From NCBI RefSeq assembly GCF_002157505.1, contig NZ_NFSC01000031.1, positions 496,001 through 560,000 on the forward strand: 64,000 bases of DNA. Reading direction: 5' to 3'. The notes below the pieces were generated by a model. It searched no databases. It saw only the letters and a program-made list of their open reading frames with translations, and was not told the origin of the DNA. Shown one piece after another: positions 29,858 to 38,531 of the stretch (positions are counted from its first letter, which is position 1; every line of letters starts with the position of its first letter). Origin of the DNA: Arthrobacter agilis (GTDB lineage: Bacteria > Actinomycetota > Actinomycetes > Actinomycetales > Micrococcaceae). The position numbers were made by a program, and so were the translations under genes.

Positions 29858-30472
29858 GTGCCTGCCGTAACCCATCTTCGCCCAGCTGCCCAGCTCGCCG
29901 AGGCCAGTGGAGCACCTCGCCCGGCCCTGCCTTCCCCGGGCCGGCCTGCCGTCGCCGGCCCGGCCACGATCATCCAGCTGAGGCCGTCAGGCGACCCCGC
30001 CGAACCACCGGATCCCGCAGCACCACCGGAGCCCGCGGCCTCTCCCGCGCAGACCGGGGCCACGCCGGGCGGAAACCGGGAAGGGATTTCCCGGTGGGAA
30101 GCCGATCCGGACCTGTCACAGCGCATCTCGGGTATCGCCCGGTCCGTTGCCCAGGGTGCCCTCGAGGTACTGGGAGGATCGCGCCCGCTGCAGCAGATGG
30201 CGCGCTGGCTCGACCCCGAGAACTACGAACGGCTCCAGCTGCGGGCGAACCTCGTGCGGTGCATCGACGCCGCCCGGAGCACAGGCCACGGGCATCCACG
30301 GCCGAGCGCCGACCGGCACGTCGTGGTGCGCTCGGCCCGGGTGTGCCCGGTCGGTCCCGGCGTCTACGAGGCCTCTGTCGTCGCCTTCGACCACAAACGG
30401 GTCCGCGCCGTCGCTCTTCGGATAGAGCAACGGCGCGGAGCGTGGCGGGTCACTGCCCTCGAGATCGGCTGA
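29858..30472 (+). CDS. Rv3235 family protein
   Basis: A 204-residue protein with a proline/alanine-rich disordered N-terminal third and a compact C-terminal domain (from about residue 95: LSQRISGIARSVAQGALEVL, then VRSARVCPVGPGVYEASVVAFDHKRVRAVALRIE). This resembles the Rv3235 family of actinobacteria, encoded beside secA. The start is GTG at 29858 with AAGGAAAGG 7 bases upstream. It may be co-transcribed with the LysM gene. Its stop codon directly abuts the stop codon of the convergent secA gene, with no base between. The function is unknown. Family assignment rests on similarity of the C-terminal domain and on position. Confidence 0.75.
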   Translation: MPAVTHLRPAAQLAEASGAPRPALPSPGRPAVAGPATIIQLRPSGDPAEPPDPAAPPEPAASPAQTGATPGGNREGISRWEADPDLSQRISGIARSVAQGALEVLGGSRPLQQMARWLDPENYERLQLRANLVRCIDAARSTGHGHPRPSADRHVVVRSARVCPVGPGVYEASVVAFDHKRVRAVALRIEQRRGAWRVTALEIG

Positions 30473-33181
30473 CTACTTCTTCCTGGACTTCTTGCCCCCC
30501 GCGGGCTCGGCCTGCACCTTGTTCCGCTCCACGTGCATCTCGGCGTCGCCCTGCGCGTTCGGCGCCGTGAAGTTGAGGGTGGCGGGCTTCGCCGGTGCGT
30601 CGAGTCCTGCAGCCTTGATGGTGGGGGCCTGCACCACGCCCCGCCCGTCGGTCACTCCCGGGAGTCCGGTCTGTGCAGGGGCGGAGACCTCGACGTCGAG
30701 GTTGAAAAGGTACCCGATGCTCTCCTCGCGGATCGACTCCATCATCGCCTGGAAGAGGATGAAGCCCTCGCGCTGGTACTCGACCAGCGGATCCCTCTGG
30801 GCCATGGCGCGGAGGCCGATGCCCTCCTTGAGGTAATCCATCTCGTAGAGGTGCTCCTGCCACTTCCTGCCGATGACCGACAGGACCACGCGGCGTTCCA
30901 GCTCACGCATCGTCTGCTCGCCGAGCGCCTCTTCACGCGCCTGGTAGGCGAGCTTGGCGTCGGAGAGTATCTCGTCGTGCAGGAAATCGCGGGTCAGCTT
31001 GGGCTTGCCGCCCGCCTCCTCGATGACCTCGTCGGCGGTCAGTGTGATCGGATACAGCGTCCTGAGGTTCGTCCACAGGAGGTCGTAGTCCCAGTCGTCG
31101 CCGTGGCCCTGTTCCGTCGCCTCGTCGACCATCGCGGTGATGACGTCCTCGAGGAAGAACTGCACCTTCTCCTTGAGGTCGCCGCCCTCGAGGATCCTGC
31201 GGCGGTCGCCATAGATGGCCTCGCGCTGGCGGTTCAGGACGTCGTCGTACTTCAGGACGTTCTTGCGCTGCTCGGCGTTGCGCCCCTCGACCTGGCCCTG
31301 CGCATTCTCGATCGCCTTCGAGACCAGCTTCGACTCGAGGGCGACGTCGTCCGGCATGGTGGCGCTGTTCATGATGCGCTCGGCGCCGCCGGAGTTGAAC
31401 AGCCGCATGAGGTCGTCCGTGAGCGACAGGTAGAAGCGGGACCGGCCGGGGTCGCCCTGGCGTCCCGAGCGTCCACGCAGCTGGTTGTCGATGCGGCGCG
31501 ACTCGTGCCGCTCCGTACCGAGCACGTACAGGCCCCCGAGTTCGCGGACCTCCTCCTGCTCGGCCTTGACCGCTTCCTTCGCCGCTTCGAGGGCCTCAGG
31601 CCATTTGGCCTCGTACTCCTCCGGGTTCTCCGCCGGATCGAGCCCCGTCTTCTCCAGCGCTGCGACCGCGTTGAACTCCGCGTTGCCGCCGAGCATGATG
31701 TCGGTGCCACGGCCGGCCATGTTGGTGGCGACGGTGACGGCGCCCTTGCGACCGGCCTGCGCGATGATGGCCGCTTCGCGTGCGTGGTTCTTCGCGTTCA
31801 GCACCTCGTGGCGGACGCCTGCCTTCGCGAGCTGCTTCGACAGGTATTCGCTCTTCTCGACGCTCGTGGTTCCGACGAGGACAGGCTGGCCGGTCTCGTG
31901 CCGCTCGACGATGTCCTTCACCACGGCGTCGAACTTGGCGACCTCGTTCTTGTAGATGAGGTCCGAGAGGTCCTTGCGGGCCATCTCCTTGTTCGTCGGG
32001 ATGGGCACCACGCCGAGCTTGTAGGTGGACATGAATTCGGCGGCCTCGGTCTCGGCGGTACCGGTCATGCCCGAGAGCTTCTCGTAGAGGCGGAAGTAGT
32101 TCTGCAGTGTCACGGTGGCGAGGGTCTGGTTCTCGGCCTTGATCTCCACACCCTCCTTCGCCTCGATGGCCTGGTGCATGCCCTCGTTGTAGCGCCGGCC
32201 GGCGAGGATACGGCCGGTGTGCTCATCGACGATCATGACCTCGCCGTTGAGGACCACGTAGTCCTTGTCGCGCTTGAACAGCTCCTTCGCCTTGATGGCA
32301 TTGTTCAGGAAGCCGATCAGCGGCGTATTGGCGGACTCGTACAGGTTGGAGATGCCGAGGTAGTCCTCGACCTTCTCGATGCCGTCCTCGAGCACGCCGA
32401 CGGTGCGCTTTTTCTCGTCCACCTCGTAGTCCACGTCGGCGGAGAGCTTCTGGACGACCTTCGCGAACTCGTTGTACCAGCGGTTGACGTCGCCGGATGC
32501 CTGGCCGCTGATGATGAGCGGCGTGCGGGCCTCGTCGATGAGGATCGAATCGACCTCGTCGACGATCGCGAAGTTGTGGCCGCGCTGCACGAGTTCGGCG
32601 GCGCTCCAGGCCATGTTGTCGCGGAGGTAGTCGAACCCGAACTCGTTGTTCGTGCCGTAGGTGATGTCGGCAGCGTACTGCTCGCGGCGCGTCGCGGGAT
32701 CCTGCTTGGAGAGGATGCACCCGCTCGTGAGACCGAGGAAGCGGTAGACGCGGCCCATGAGGTCCGACTGGTACTCGGCAAGGTAGTCGTTGACCGTGAC
32801 GACGTGGACTCCCTTGCCGGTCAGGGCATTGAGGTAGGCGGGCGCGGTGGCCACGAGGGTCTTGCCCTCACCGGTCTTCATCTCCGCGATGTTGCCCAGG
32901 TGGAGGGCAGCGCCGCCCATCAGCTGGACATCGAAGTGGCGGAGCCCGAGCGTCCGGCTCGACGCCTCGCGCACGGCCGCGAAGGCTTCCGGAAGCAGCT
33001 CGTCGAGGGTCGCGCCGTCGGCGTAGCGCTTCTTCAGCCGGTCGGTCTCGCCACGCAGCTCTGCGTCGGACATCTCCCGGAATTCGTCCTCGAGGACATT
33101 GATTGCGTCAGCGTAGTTGCGGAGTCGCTTCAGTGTCTTCTTATCGCCGGTGCGTAGTACTCGTTCAAGAAGTGATGGCAC
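30473..33181 (-). CDS. secA: Protein translocase ATPase SecA
   Basis: A 902-residue ATPase that drives preproteins through SecYEG. Walker A is MKTGEGKT near residue 101, followed by [32 protein letters not shown] (DEAD-like motif II), [16 protein letters not shown] and the [20 protein letters not shown] helicase motifs. The C-terminus ends in a basic tail (GGKKSRKK) and lacks the cysteine-rich zinc-binding motif of proteobacterial SecA, as usual for actinobacterial SecA1. The start is GTG at 33181 with GGGAG about 9 bases upstream. Downstream it meets the convergent Rv3235-like gene stop to stop. Position next to hpf, comF, lpqB and mtrAB matches the mycobacterial secA1 neighbourhood. Confidence 0.98.
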   Translation of the reverse strand: MPSLLERVLRTGDKKTLKRLRNYADAINVLEDEFREMSDAELRGETDRLKKRYADGATLDELLPEAFAAVREASSRTLGLRHFDVQLMGGAALHLGNIAEMKTGEGKTLVATAPAYLNALTGKGVHVVTVNDYLAEYQSDLMGRVYRFLGLTSGCILSKQDPATRREQYAADITYGTNNEFGFDYLRDNMAWSAAELVQRGHNFAIVDEVDSILIDEARTPLIISGQASGDVNRWYNEFAKVVQKLSADVDYEVDEKKRTVGVLEDGIEKVEDYLGISNLYESANTPLIGFLNNAIKAKELFKRDKDYVVLNGEVMIVDEHTGRILAGRRYNEGMHQAIEAKEGVEIKAENQTLATVTLQNYFRLYEKLSGMTGTAETEAAEFMSTYKLGVVPIPTNKEMARKDLSDLIYKNEVAKFDAVVKDIVERHETGQPVLVGTTSVEKSEYLSKQLAKAGVRHEVLNAKNHAREAAIIAQAGRKGAVTVATNMAGRGTDIMLGGNAEFNAVAALEKTGLDPAENPEEYEAKWPEALEAAKEAVKAEQEEVRELGGLYVLGTERHESRRIDNQLRGRSGRQGDPGRSRFYLSLTDDLMRLFNSGGAERIMNSATMPDDVALESKLVSKAIENAQGQVEGRNAEQRKNVLKYDDVLNRQREAIYGDRRRILEGGDLKEKVQFFLEDVITAMVDEATEQGHGDDWDYDLLWTNLRTLYPITLTADEVIEEAGGKPKLTRDFLHDEILSDAKLAYQAREEALGEQTMRELERRVVLSVIGRKWQEHLYEMDYLKEGIGLRAMAQRDPLVEYQREGFILFQAMMESIREESIGYLFNLDVEVSAPAQTGLPGVTDGRGVVQAPTIKAAGLDAPAKPATLNFTAPNAQGDAEMHVERNKVQAEPAGGKKSRKK

Positions 33182-33303
33182 TGGTATTTGCTCCCAATCT
33201 GATGCTGCCCAAAGATGGCGTGTCTAGTCTACGTGAGTGACGTTCGGTGCCCCGCTTTGGTTCCCCCGCGCCACGATGCGACGACATGGAACTGCGTGTC
33301 CGC

Positions 33304-34527
33304 TCAGAGTAGCCTGCCGACCTGCGTGGAGAGCGAGGACGCGAGGTTCCCGCGGTCCTCGACGACGACGGCGTCGAGCCCCAGCCACCGGGCGAGCAGG
33401 CCCAGTTCCTCGGCGAGTTCCGCGGACGTGTCGGAGGGAGCGCCCGGCTCGGCGTGGCTGGCACGCACCATCAGGCGGCCGGCCGCGCGGTCGGCCTTGA
33501 GGTCCACCCGCGCGGCGATGCAATCGCGGAGCAGGAAGGGCAGGACGTAGTAGCCGTGGATGCGCCGCTCGGCGGGGGTGTAGATCTCGATGCGGTAGTG
33601 GAAGTCGAAGAGCCTGTGCAGCCTGCCGCGTTCGAAGACGAGGGAGTCGAACGGACTCAGCAGGGCCCTCCCCCGTGCCTGGCGCGGCAGGGCTGCCGCC
33701 GGATGGAGGTACCACGGCTCGGACCCGCCGTCGACGGACACGGCGTGCAGGGAACCCGCGGCCACGAGCCCGTCGAGGACGGCACGTGTCTCGCGCACCG
33801 GTGTGCGGAAGTAGTCGGCCACCGAGCGGGCGGGGGCGACGCCGAGGGCTCCTGCCGCGCGCTCGGCCAGGACGGTGAGGGCTTGCGTCCTGTCGGGCTC
33901 CTCGACGGCGAGGCCTGGGTCCGGAAGCACGTCGGCGATGGGTGCGTAGAGCCGTTCGAACTGGGGGGTCCGGCCCGCGGACCCCACCGTCCCCTTGGCG
34001 AAGAGGTCTTCCAGCACGCGTTTGGCCGCCGTCCACCGCCACCCCCAGCCTTCGGCGGGCCGCCCGGTATCGGCACCCAGCAGTTGCTGGATGCTCGACC
34101 CGGTGAGCGGCGCGCCGCGGCCGAGGAGGTCGAGGATGGACGACTCGAGGTCCTGCCGCAGCGCGGCCGGCACGCTGGACGCTCCCATCCAGGTCCGGCG
34201 CTGCCAGACCCGCAGGTGCGGGAACAGCTCGGGCGCGACGAGGCTCGCCTCATGGGCCCAGTACTCCACCAGCCGCCGGGGGGCCCGGGAGTACAGCGAG
34301 TCGAGGTGCGCGGGATCGTAGGAACCGAGGCGGGAGAACAGGGGCAGGTAATGGGACCGGACGAGGACGTTCACCGAATCGATCTGGAGGACCTGCAGCC
34401 GGTGGACGGCGGTGGCGACAGCCCGGCGCGACGACGGCGCCTCGAGACGCGGACGGTGCAGCCCCTGGGCGGCAAGGAGGATGCGTCGGGCCTGGGCGGT
34501 CGTGAGGTTCGGCATGGACTCCGGCAT
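33304..34527 (-). CDS. YcaQ/AlkX-type DNA glycosylase (winged-helix HTH_42 family)
   Basis: A 407-residue protein of the AlkZ/YcaQ superfamily, made of tandem winged-helix domains, expected to unhook DNA interstrand crosslinks or remove bulky alkylated bases. LQVLQIDSVNVLVRSHYLPL contains a Q-hydrophobic-D catalytic motif (QID), which points to the YcaQ-like rather than the AlkZ-like (QxQ) branch. YWAHEASLVAPELFP and LSPFDSLVFERGRLHRLFDFHYRIEIY are further family hallmarks. I chose ATG at 34527 because GGAGG lies 7 bases upstream. That ribosome binding site is inside a long perfect hairpin. The gene sits between hpf and secA, an insertion relative to the M. tuberculosis order. Confidence 0.88.
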   Translation of the reverse strand: MPESMPNLTTAQARRILLAAQGLHRPRLEAPSSRRAVATAVHRLQVLQIDSVNVLVRSHYLPLFSRLGSYDPAHLDSLYSRAPRRLVEYWAHEASLVAPELFPHLRVWQRRTWMGASSVPAALRQDLESSILDLLGRGAPLTGSSIQQLLGADTGRPAEGWGWRWTAAKRVLEDLFAKGTVGSAGRTPQFERLYAPIADVLPDPGLAVEEPDRTQALTVLAERAAGALGVAPARSVADYFRTPVRETRAVLDGLVAAGSLHAVSVDGGSEPWYLHPAAALPRQARGRALLSPFDSLVFERGRLHRLFDFHYRIEIYTPAERRIHGYYVLPFLLRDCIAARVDLKADRAAGRLMVRASHAEPGAPSDTSAELAEELGLLARWLGLDAVVVEDRGNLASSLSTQVGRLL

Positions 34528-34563
34528 GGAACTGCCTCCGCGCGGCACACGGAGGCAGTTCCA
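34527..34563 (-). promoter_or_regulatory. Hairpin that sequesters the ribosome binding site of the YcaQ-type gene
   Basis: On the mRNA sense strand 34550-34562 pairs perfectly with 34528-34540 (13 bp, 9-base loop), and one more T-A pair brings in the A of the start codon (34563/34527). The 3' arm contains the GGAGG ribosome binding site, so the folded form would block translation initiation. It could instead be a terminator for hpf, whose stop is 73 bases upstream, but a terminator reaching the next start codon would be unusual. Confidence 0.7.
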
Positions 34564-34635
34564 GGAATGCGGTCGGTAGGTTGTCGGATGGCAGATCACT
34601 GATGGGCGCGACCGGGGTTCCCGGTGCGCAGGGCA

Positions 34636-35370
34636 CTAGGCCGAGGCGGCTTCCTTGGCCCGGTAGGCCAGGAGTTCCTCGTGGGGCTCCTCGGTCCCCT
34701 CGGCGCATTTCGCGTCGAGCGTGATCACACCGTAGGTCCAGCCCTGCCTCCGGTAGACCACCGAGGGGGCGCCGGTGGCGGAATCGATGAAGAGGTAGAA
34801 GTCGTGCCCGACGAGCTCCATGTTGTCGACGGCGTCGTCCAGGGTCATCGGTATTCCCGAGAACACCTTGCGGCGGATCAGTACCGGCGAGTCGCCGGCA
34901 GGGACGTCATCCGGGGAGGAATAGGCGTCGAGGTCCTCGGGCTGGGTATCCGGCTCGTGCGACGTCGGCTCGATGGTCGGGGTTTCGAGATAGATGGGCT
35001 GCGCCGGGTCTGCGGGCTCCAGGCCTGCTGTAGCGGCACCGACGGCCACCGGGGTGTGCCGGCCGTGGTGGACCTTCCGCCGGTCACGGGCCCGCCGGAG
35101 ACGCTCGAGGAGTTTGCCGTAGGCGAGGTCGAACGCGGCGAACTTGTCGCCCGCCGTGGCCTCTGCCCGAACCACCGGACCCCTGCAGAGCACCGTCAGC
35201 TCGACCGTCAGCGAGGTATCCGCCATGCGTGCACTGGTTTCCTTGGTGATCTTCGCATCGATGCGCTGTACCTTGTCGCCGAGCTGCTCTATCTTGTCGA
35301 TCTTCTCCGTCGCGTACTCACGGAAACGGTCCGATACCGCCAGGTTTCGACCATTGATCACAAACTCCAT
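34636..35370 (-). CDS. hpf: Long-form ribosome hibernation promoting factor
   Basis: A 244-residue long HPF. The N-terminal S30AE domain (residues 1-110: MEFVINGRNLAVSDRFREYA, then VELTVLCRGPVVRAEA) binds the decoding region of the small subunit. A charged linker rich in acidic residues follows. The C-terminal domain (about 185-244: PMTLDDAVDNMELVGHDFYLF, VVYRRQGWTYGVI) dimerises 70S ribosomes into 100S particles. ATG at 35370 fits the family start and has GGAGGG 4 bases upstream; the open frame to 35484 is probably leader. It is located between comF and the YcaQ-type gene, as Rv3241c is between comF and secA1 in M. tuberculosis. Expression is expected in stationary phase. Confidence 0.95.
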   Translation of the reverse strand: MEFVINGRNLAVSDRFREYATEKIDKIEQLGDKVQRIDAKITKETSARMADTSLTVELTVLCRGPVVRAEATAGDKFAAFDLAYGKLLERLRRARDRRKVHHGRHTPVAVGAATAGLEPADPAQPIYLETPTIEPTSHEPDTQPEDLDAYSSPDDVPAGDSPVLIRRKVFSGIPMTLDDAVDNMELVGHDFYLFIDSATGAPSVVYRRQGWTYGVITLDAKCAEGTEEPHEELLAYRAKEAASA

Positions 35371-35674
35371 GGTGCCCTCCACATCGCTAGCTGACACGAC
35401 GGCGGCCGAGGCGTTCAGTGAAGCCGCCGCCGCCGACGGGTACGTGTCATCACTGTGTCGTACCCGTACTTCACGGTAGATCACGACTGTCCTTTATTCA
35501 TCCCTCGGCGCTCCGAAACTTCCGGTAGCTTGCCGGACGTCCCCTGAGGCACTAGGGGCGGGCGGTGGCCGGTCCGGTGGCCGGTCCGGTGGCCGGTTCG
35601 GGCCCGGTTCGGTGGCCGGTTCGGGCCCGGTTCGGGCCCGGTTCGGGGATGGGGTGGCCGGCGCGAAGGTCGGG
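35371..35674. other. 304-base gap between comF and hpf
   Basis: No gene is supported here. The hpf-proximal part holds a 9-bp inverted repeat (35436-35444 with 35459-35467), probably a hairpin in the hpf leader or an operator. The comF-proximal part is filled by the GC-rich tandem array at 35563-35643. The promoter for hpf is presumably between them, but no convincing -10/-35 pair was found. Confidence 0.6.
35563..35643. repeat. Interspersed 12-bp and 11-bp tandem repeats between comF and hpf
   Basis: Four copies of CGGTGGCCGGT(C/T) (12 bp) alternate with three copies of CGGGCCCGGTT (11 bp), in the order 12-12-12-11-12-11-11. The array starts 32 bases beyond the comF stop. It is non-coding in the chosen annotation and could form stable hairpins (GGCCGG and GGGCCC are self-complementary), perhaps ending comF transcription. 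Confidence 0.85.
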
Positions 35675-36679
35675 TCAGGACGCGGGGCCGGGATCCGGGT
35701 CCGGAAAGCGTCCGGTGGGTGATGTCGTCGCGGCGATCACGACGGCCCCGAGCACATGGGCTCCCTCCTGAACCAGCACGCGATGCACCTCGCCGATGGT
35801 GGCTCCCGTGGTGAGGACGTCATCGACGATGATGCACTCCCGTCCGGTGAGACGGGTGCGGGTGTGCCTGGCCGAGGCCATCGAGCCGAGGACGTTCGCG
35901 CGCCGACGCCGCCGCCCGAGTCCTTTCTGCCCGCCGCCCCGCCCGAAGCGTGCCGCGGCCAGGGCCGCGAGCGCCGGCACTCCGCCGTGGAACAGAGCGG
36001 CAGGAAGCCGCACCAGTGCCGAACGCTGCCGGACGACCGGTGCGAGGACAGTACCGGCGGGCAGGTGGCCGCCGCGGTCCAGCCGGGACAGGAGGAGCAT
36101 CAGCGGGTCGTACCCGCGCCGCTGCCGGGACGAAGCCCGGGTCGGGACGGGCACGATCAGAACCGGCCCGGTCACCCGCCGCCCGCCCGCGACTCCCGAA
36201 ACTCCCGCGACTCCCGCGACGCCCGAAACTCTCGCGTCTCCCGAGACTCCTTGATGGAGGGCACCGGCCATGGCGGCGGCGACGGGAGCAGCCAGGTCCA
36301 CGTGGCCGTGGTTCTTGTAGGCCAGCAGCACCACCGACACTGCCCGGCCGTACCGCCCGGCGGCGAGGACGGGCAGCGGGCCGTAGGACGGCCGGTTCTG
36401 GTCCGGCATGCCGTCCGTGGTCCCCGTCCCGGCCCGTGCTGCAACCCGCTCGACGTCGGGAAGCGACTCGGCTCCGGCCTCGGCGAAGAAGGGCCGCGCC
36501 GTGGCGCTGCGGAAGAGCCCGAGGCATGCCGGGCAGAGCGAAGTGTCCCACCGCCCGCAGAGCACGCACGACGACGGCAGGACGAGGGCGCCGAAGTCCG
36601 CCAGGGCACCTGCTGTCCGCTGGTAGGCCCGTCCGAAGACGACACGGTCGAGCAGGGAGGCGAAACCGGTGGGACGCAT
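35675..36679 (-). CDS. comF: ComF family phosphoribosyltransferase-like protein
   Basis: A 334-residue ComF protein, longer than the usual 220-250. The N-terminus carries a zinc-finger-like pair CVLCGRWDTSLCPAC. The C-terminal phosphoribosyltransferase domain has RECIIVDDVLTTGATIGEV, the PRPP-binding loop. ComF proteins support DNA uptake in competent bacteria, but most actinobacterial copies have no tested role. The extra length comes from low-complexity insertions, including a glycine/valine/serine repeat (ARVSGVAGVAGVSGVAGG) encoded by seven 9-bp units at 36184-36246. Position between lpqB and hpf matches Rv3242c. The start ATG at 36679 lies 62 bases from the lpqB stop. Confidence 0.9.
   Translation of the reverse strand: MRPTGFASLLDRVVFGRAYQRTAGALADFGALVLPSSCVLCGRWDTSLCPACLGLFRSATARPFFAEAGAESLPDVERVAARAGTGTTDGMPDQNRPSYGPLPVLAAGRYGRAVSVVLLAYKNHGHVDLAAPVAAAMAGALHQGVSGDARVSGVAGVAGVSGVAGGRRVTGPVLIVPVPTRASSRQRRGYDPLMLLLSRLDRGGHLPAGTVLAPVVRQRSALVRLPAALFHGGVPALAALAAARFGRGGGQKGLGRRRRRANVLGSMASARHTRTRLTGRECIIVDDVLTTGATIGEVHRVLVQEGAHVLGAVVIAATTSPTGRFPDPDPGPAS
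36184..36246 (-). repeat. 9-bp tandem repeat x7 inside comF
   Basis: Seven near-identical 9-bp units of the form CG(C/A)(G/A)ACTCC run through the coding sequence and encode a Gly-Val/Ala/Ser triplet repeat. Units keep the frame. Slippage here would lengthen or shorten a surface loop in steps of three residues. Confidence 0.85.
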
Positions 36680-36740
36680 GAGCCCAGGCCATCACGCCCG
36701 CGCGGTGCACCGCGGCCCGACAGCCGCTATGTGGACAGGC

Positions 36741-38531
36741 CTACCCCGGGAAGGCCGGATCGACGACGGCGAGCTGCTCGTCCACCCAGCTGTTGCCGAT
36801 GCGCCGGTACAGCGTGCCGCCGGCCTGCGCGTAGAACGTGTCCTCCGCGTCGGACCCGGCGCTGATGCCGAGGACGCCGTCGAGCGCGGCCATCGTCTCC
36901 TGTTCGCCGTTCAGCTGCAGGATCACGGGGGTGGCCTCCTCGTTCGCACCCGTCGAGGACGCCACGATCGCGCTCTGGCCGGCCCACTTGGCCGTGTCGA
37001 TGGTTCCGTCCGTCGGCAGCGAAAGAGGGGTGGTGAGCGATTGTGGTACTCCTTCGGTGGAGCGCGTGATGCCGGCCAGCAGCACCTCGCCGACGCCGTC
37101 GCGGTCCGTCACCATCAGGGCGCGCGAGCCGTCACGCGAGATCCGCAGTTCCTTCACCTTCCTGTCCCCGAGCCATCCCGCCGCGAGGACCGAGGCATTG
37201 GCTTCGGTTCCGCCCGGGGGGATGGCAAGGACCTCGCTGCGTTCCCGGACGGCCCTGGTGGTCCATACCCAGTTGTCCGGATCGAAGGAGGGCTGGGTGA
37301 GGGCACTGCCCTTGGCGACCGCCCGGGCCTCGCTGCCCGGGGCCGTGACGAAGAGGGTTGTCCTGGCGGCGTTCACGAACGCGTAGGCGCTGCCGGAGAC
37401 CGAGGTGGCCGGGTCACGCGGCTGGGACCCGGCCACCGAGGGCAGCCCCTCGATCGGCACGACGGCTCCGTTGCGCACCCGCACGAGCTCATTGCCGGCG
37501 ATCGCGACCTGCTCGCCCCCGACGTCGGGAGCCAGCTCGGGCACGATGAGCTCGGGCGAGGGGTCACCGAGCTCGATCGGCTGGCCGCTGGTCATCTCCA
37601 CGGACGTGACGTCGTTGAGGCCGAGCAGGTTGGCCTGGAGTTGCTGGTTCATCTGCTGCAGGCCGAGGCTGGTGGCGTTCTCCAGGACCTCCGAGGAGAG
37701 CTCCACCGACGCCGTGCCCGAGGTGATCGGCACGGAATCCCGGGCGAGGGTCACCCCTTCGGGGAAGGCGCTGGTCACCGAGCCCTGCAGGTACGGCGCC
37801 GGACCGGCCAGCATCGCACCGACGATCCTCGCCGTCACTCCTGTCCTCCGGACGAACCAGCGGGCATCCGGGACCCAGTAACGGTAGTTGCTGCTGTAGA
37901 AGTAGAGGCTGTGGGAGAGCAGGAGGTCCCGGGCGCTGCTCTGGGCGAGCATGATGCCGTCCGGAATCTCACCGATCCGCCACTCGCCGTCGACCTGGGC
38001 CATCCGTACGCCGAGGGTCTCCGTCGCCGGGACGGGACTGTTGGTCCGTACTCCCCTCGCGTCGATCGTTCCCGTCGTCTCCAGCTGGATCTGGTAGACG
38101 CCCTCGGCCTCGCGCTTCTCCACGCGTGGATCGGACCGGAACAGGACGATCCTCTCCTCGGGCTGCCAGGACTGCGCCAGTTCCGGCGTGAGGAACTGGC
38201 GTGCCACGCTGTAGCCGTCGCTTGCGCCCGTTCCGGCCGTGATGAAGTCGCGGAGGATCCGCTCGGGCGTGGCACCGGGCGCGGGGCCCTCGGGATCGAA
38301 GGCGGGCGTGACGGCGTCGGCCTCTGCCTCGGTGGCCGCGATCACGCCCACCGGTCCCTTCGTCGGGATGGCCGAACAGCCCCCGAGCACCAGCAGGCAG
38401 AGGGCGACCAGGGCGGCAAGGACAGCCGCCGGCACGCGGCGCGGGGGCCTGGAACCACGGCACCGACCACCCGGCCGATCATCCAGCCGATCATCCGGCC
38501 GATCATCCGGCCTGGTGCTACTGCGTCGCAC
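36741..38531 (-). CDS. lpqB: Lipoprotein LpqB, MtrAB-associated
   Basis: A 596-residue lipoprotein. The signal region is a basic N-terminus (RRVPAAVLAALVALCLLVL) followed by the lipobox LGGC and SAIPTKGPVG. A GerMN-type domain follows (LTPELAQSWQPEERIVLF to about residue 300), then a beta-propeller-like C-terminal part. In actinobacteria LpqB modulates the MtrB sensor and is always encoded downstream of mtrAB. I chose GTG at 38531, which overlaps the end of mtrB by 14 bases and has AGGGAG just upstream; the resulting length matches the family (M. tuberculosis 583). The open frame continues to 38858 only because the mtrB repeat array is free of stops in this frame. Codons 8-20 contain three 12-bp repeats. 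Confidence 0.93.
   Translation of the reverse strand: MRRSSTRPDDRPDDRLDDRPGGRCRGSRPPRRVPAAVLAALVALCLLVLGGCSAIPTKGPVGVIAATEAEADAVTPAFDPEGPAPGATPERILRDFITAGTGASDGYSVARQFLTPELAQSWQPEERIVLFRSDPRVEKREAEGVYQIQLETTGTIDARGVRTNSPVPATETLGVRMAQVDGEWRIGEIPDGIMLAQSSARDLLLSHSLYFYSSNYRYWVPDARWFVRRTGVTARIVGAMLAGPAPYLQGSVTSAFPEGVTLARDSVPITSGTASVELSSEVLENATSLGLQQMNQQLQANLLGLNDVTSVEMTSGQPIELGDPSPELIVPELAPDVGGEQVAIAGNELVRVRNGAVVPIEGLPSVAGSQPRDPATSVSGSAYAFVNAARTTLFVTAPGSEARAVAKGSALTQPSFDPDNWVWTTRAVRERSEVLAIPPGGTEANASVLAAGWLGDRKVKELRISRDGSRALMVTDRDGVGEVLLAGITRSTEGVPQSLTTPLSLPTDGTIDTAKWAGQSAIVASSTGANEEATPVILQLNGEQETMAALDGVLGISAGSDAEDTFYAQAGGTLYRRIGNSWVDEQLAVVDPAFPG
38471..38510 (-). repeat. 12-bp tandem repeat x3 at the 5' end of lpqB
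   Basis: CCGGCCGATCAT, CCAGCCGATCAT and CCGGCCGATCAT plus a partial unit encode RPDD-RPDD-RLDD just before the LpqB signal peptide. The unit length equals that of the array at the 3' end of mtrB, on the other side of the gene junction. Confidence 0.85.

Noticed and set aside
30533..33157. 874-codon open frame antisense to secA
   Set aside because: A codon-bias shadow of secA with no recognisable motif.
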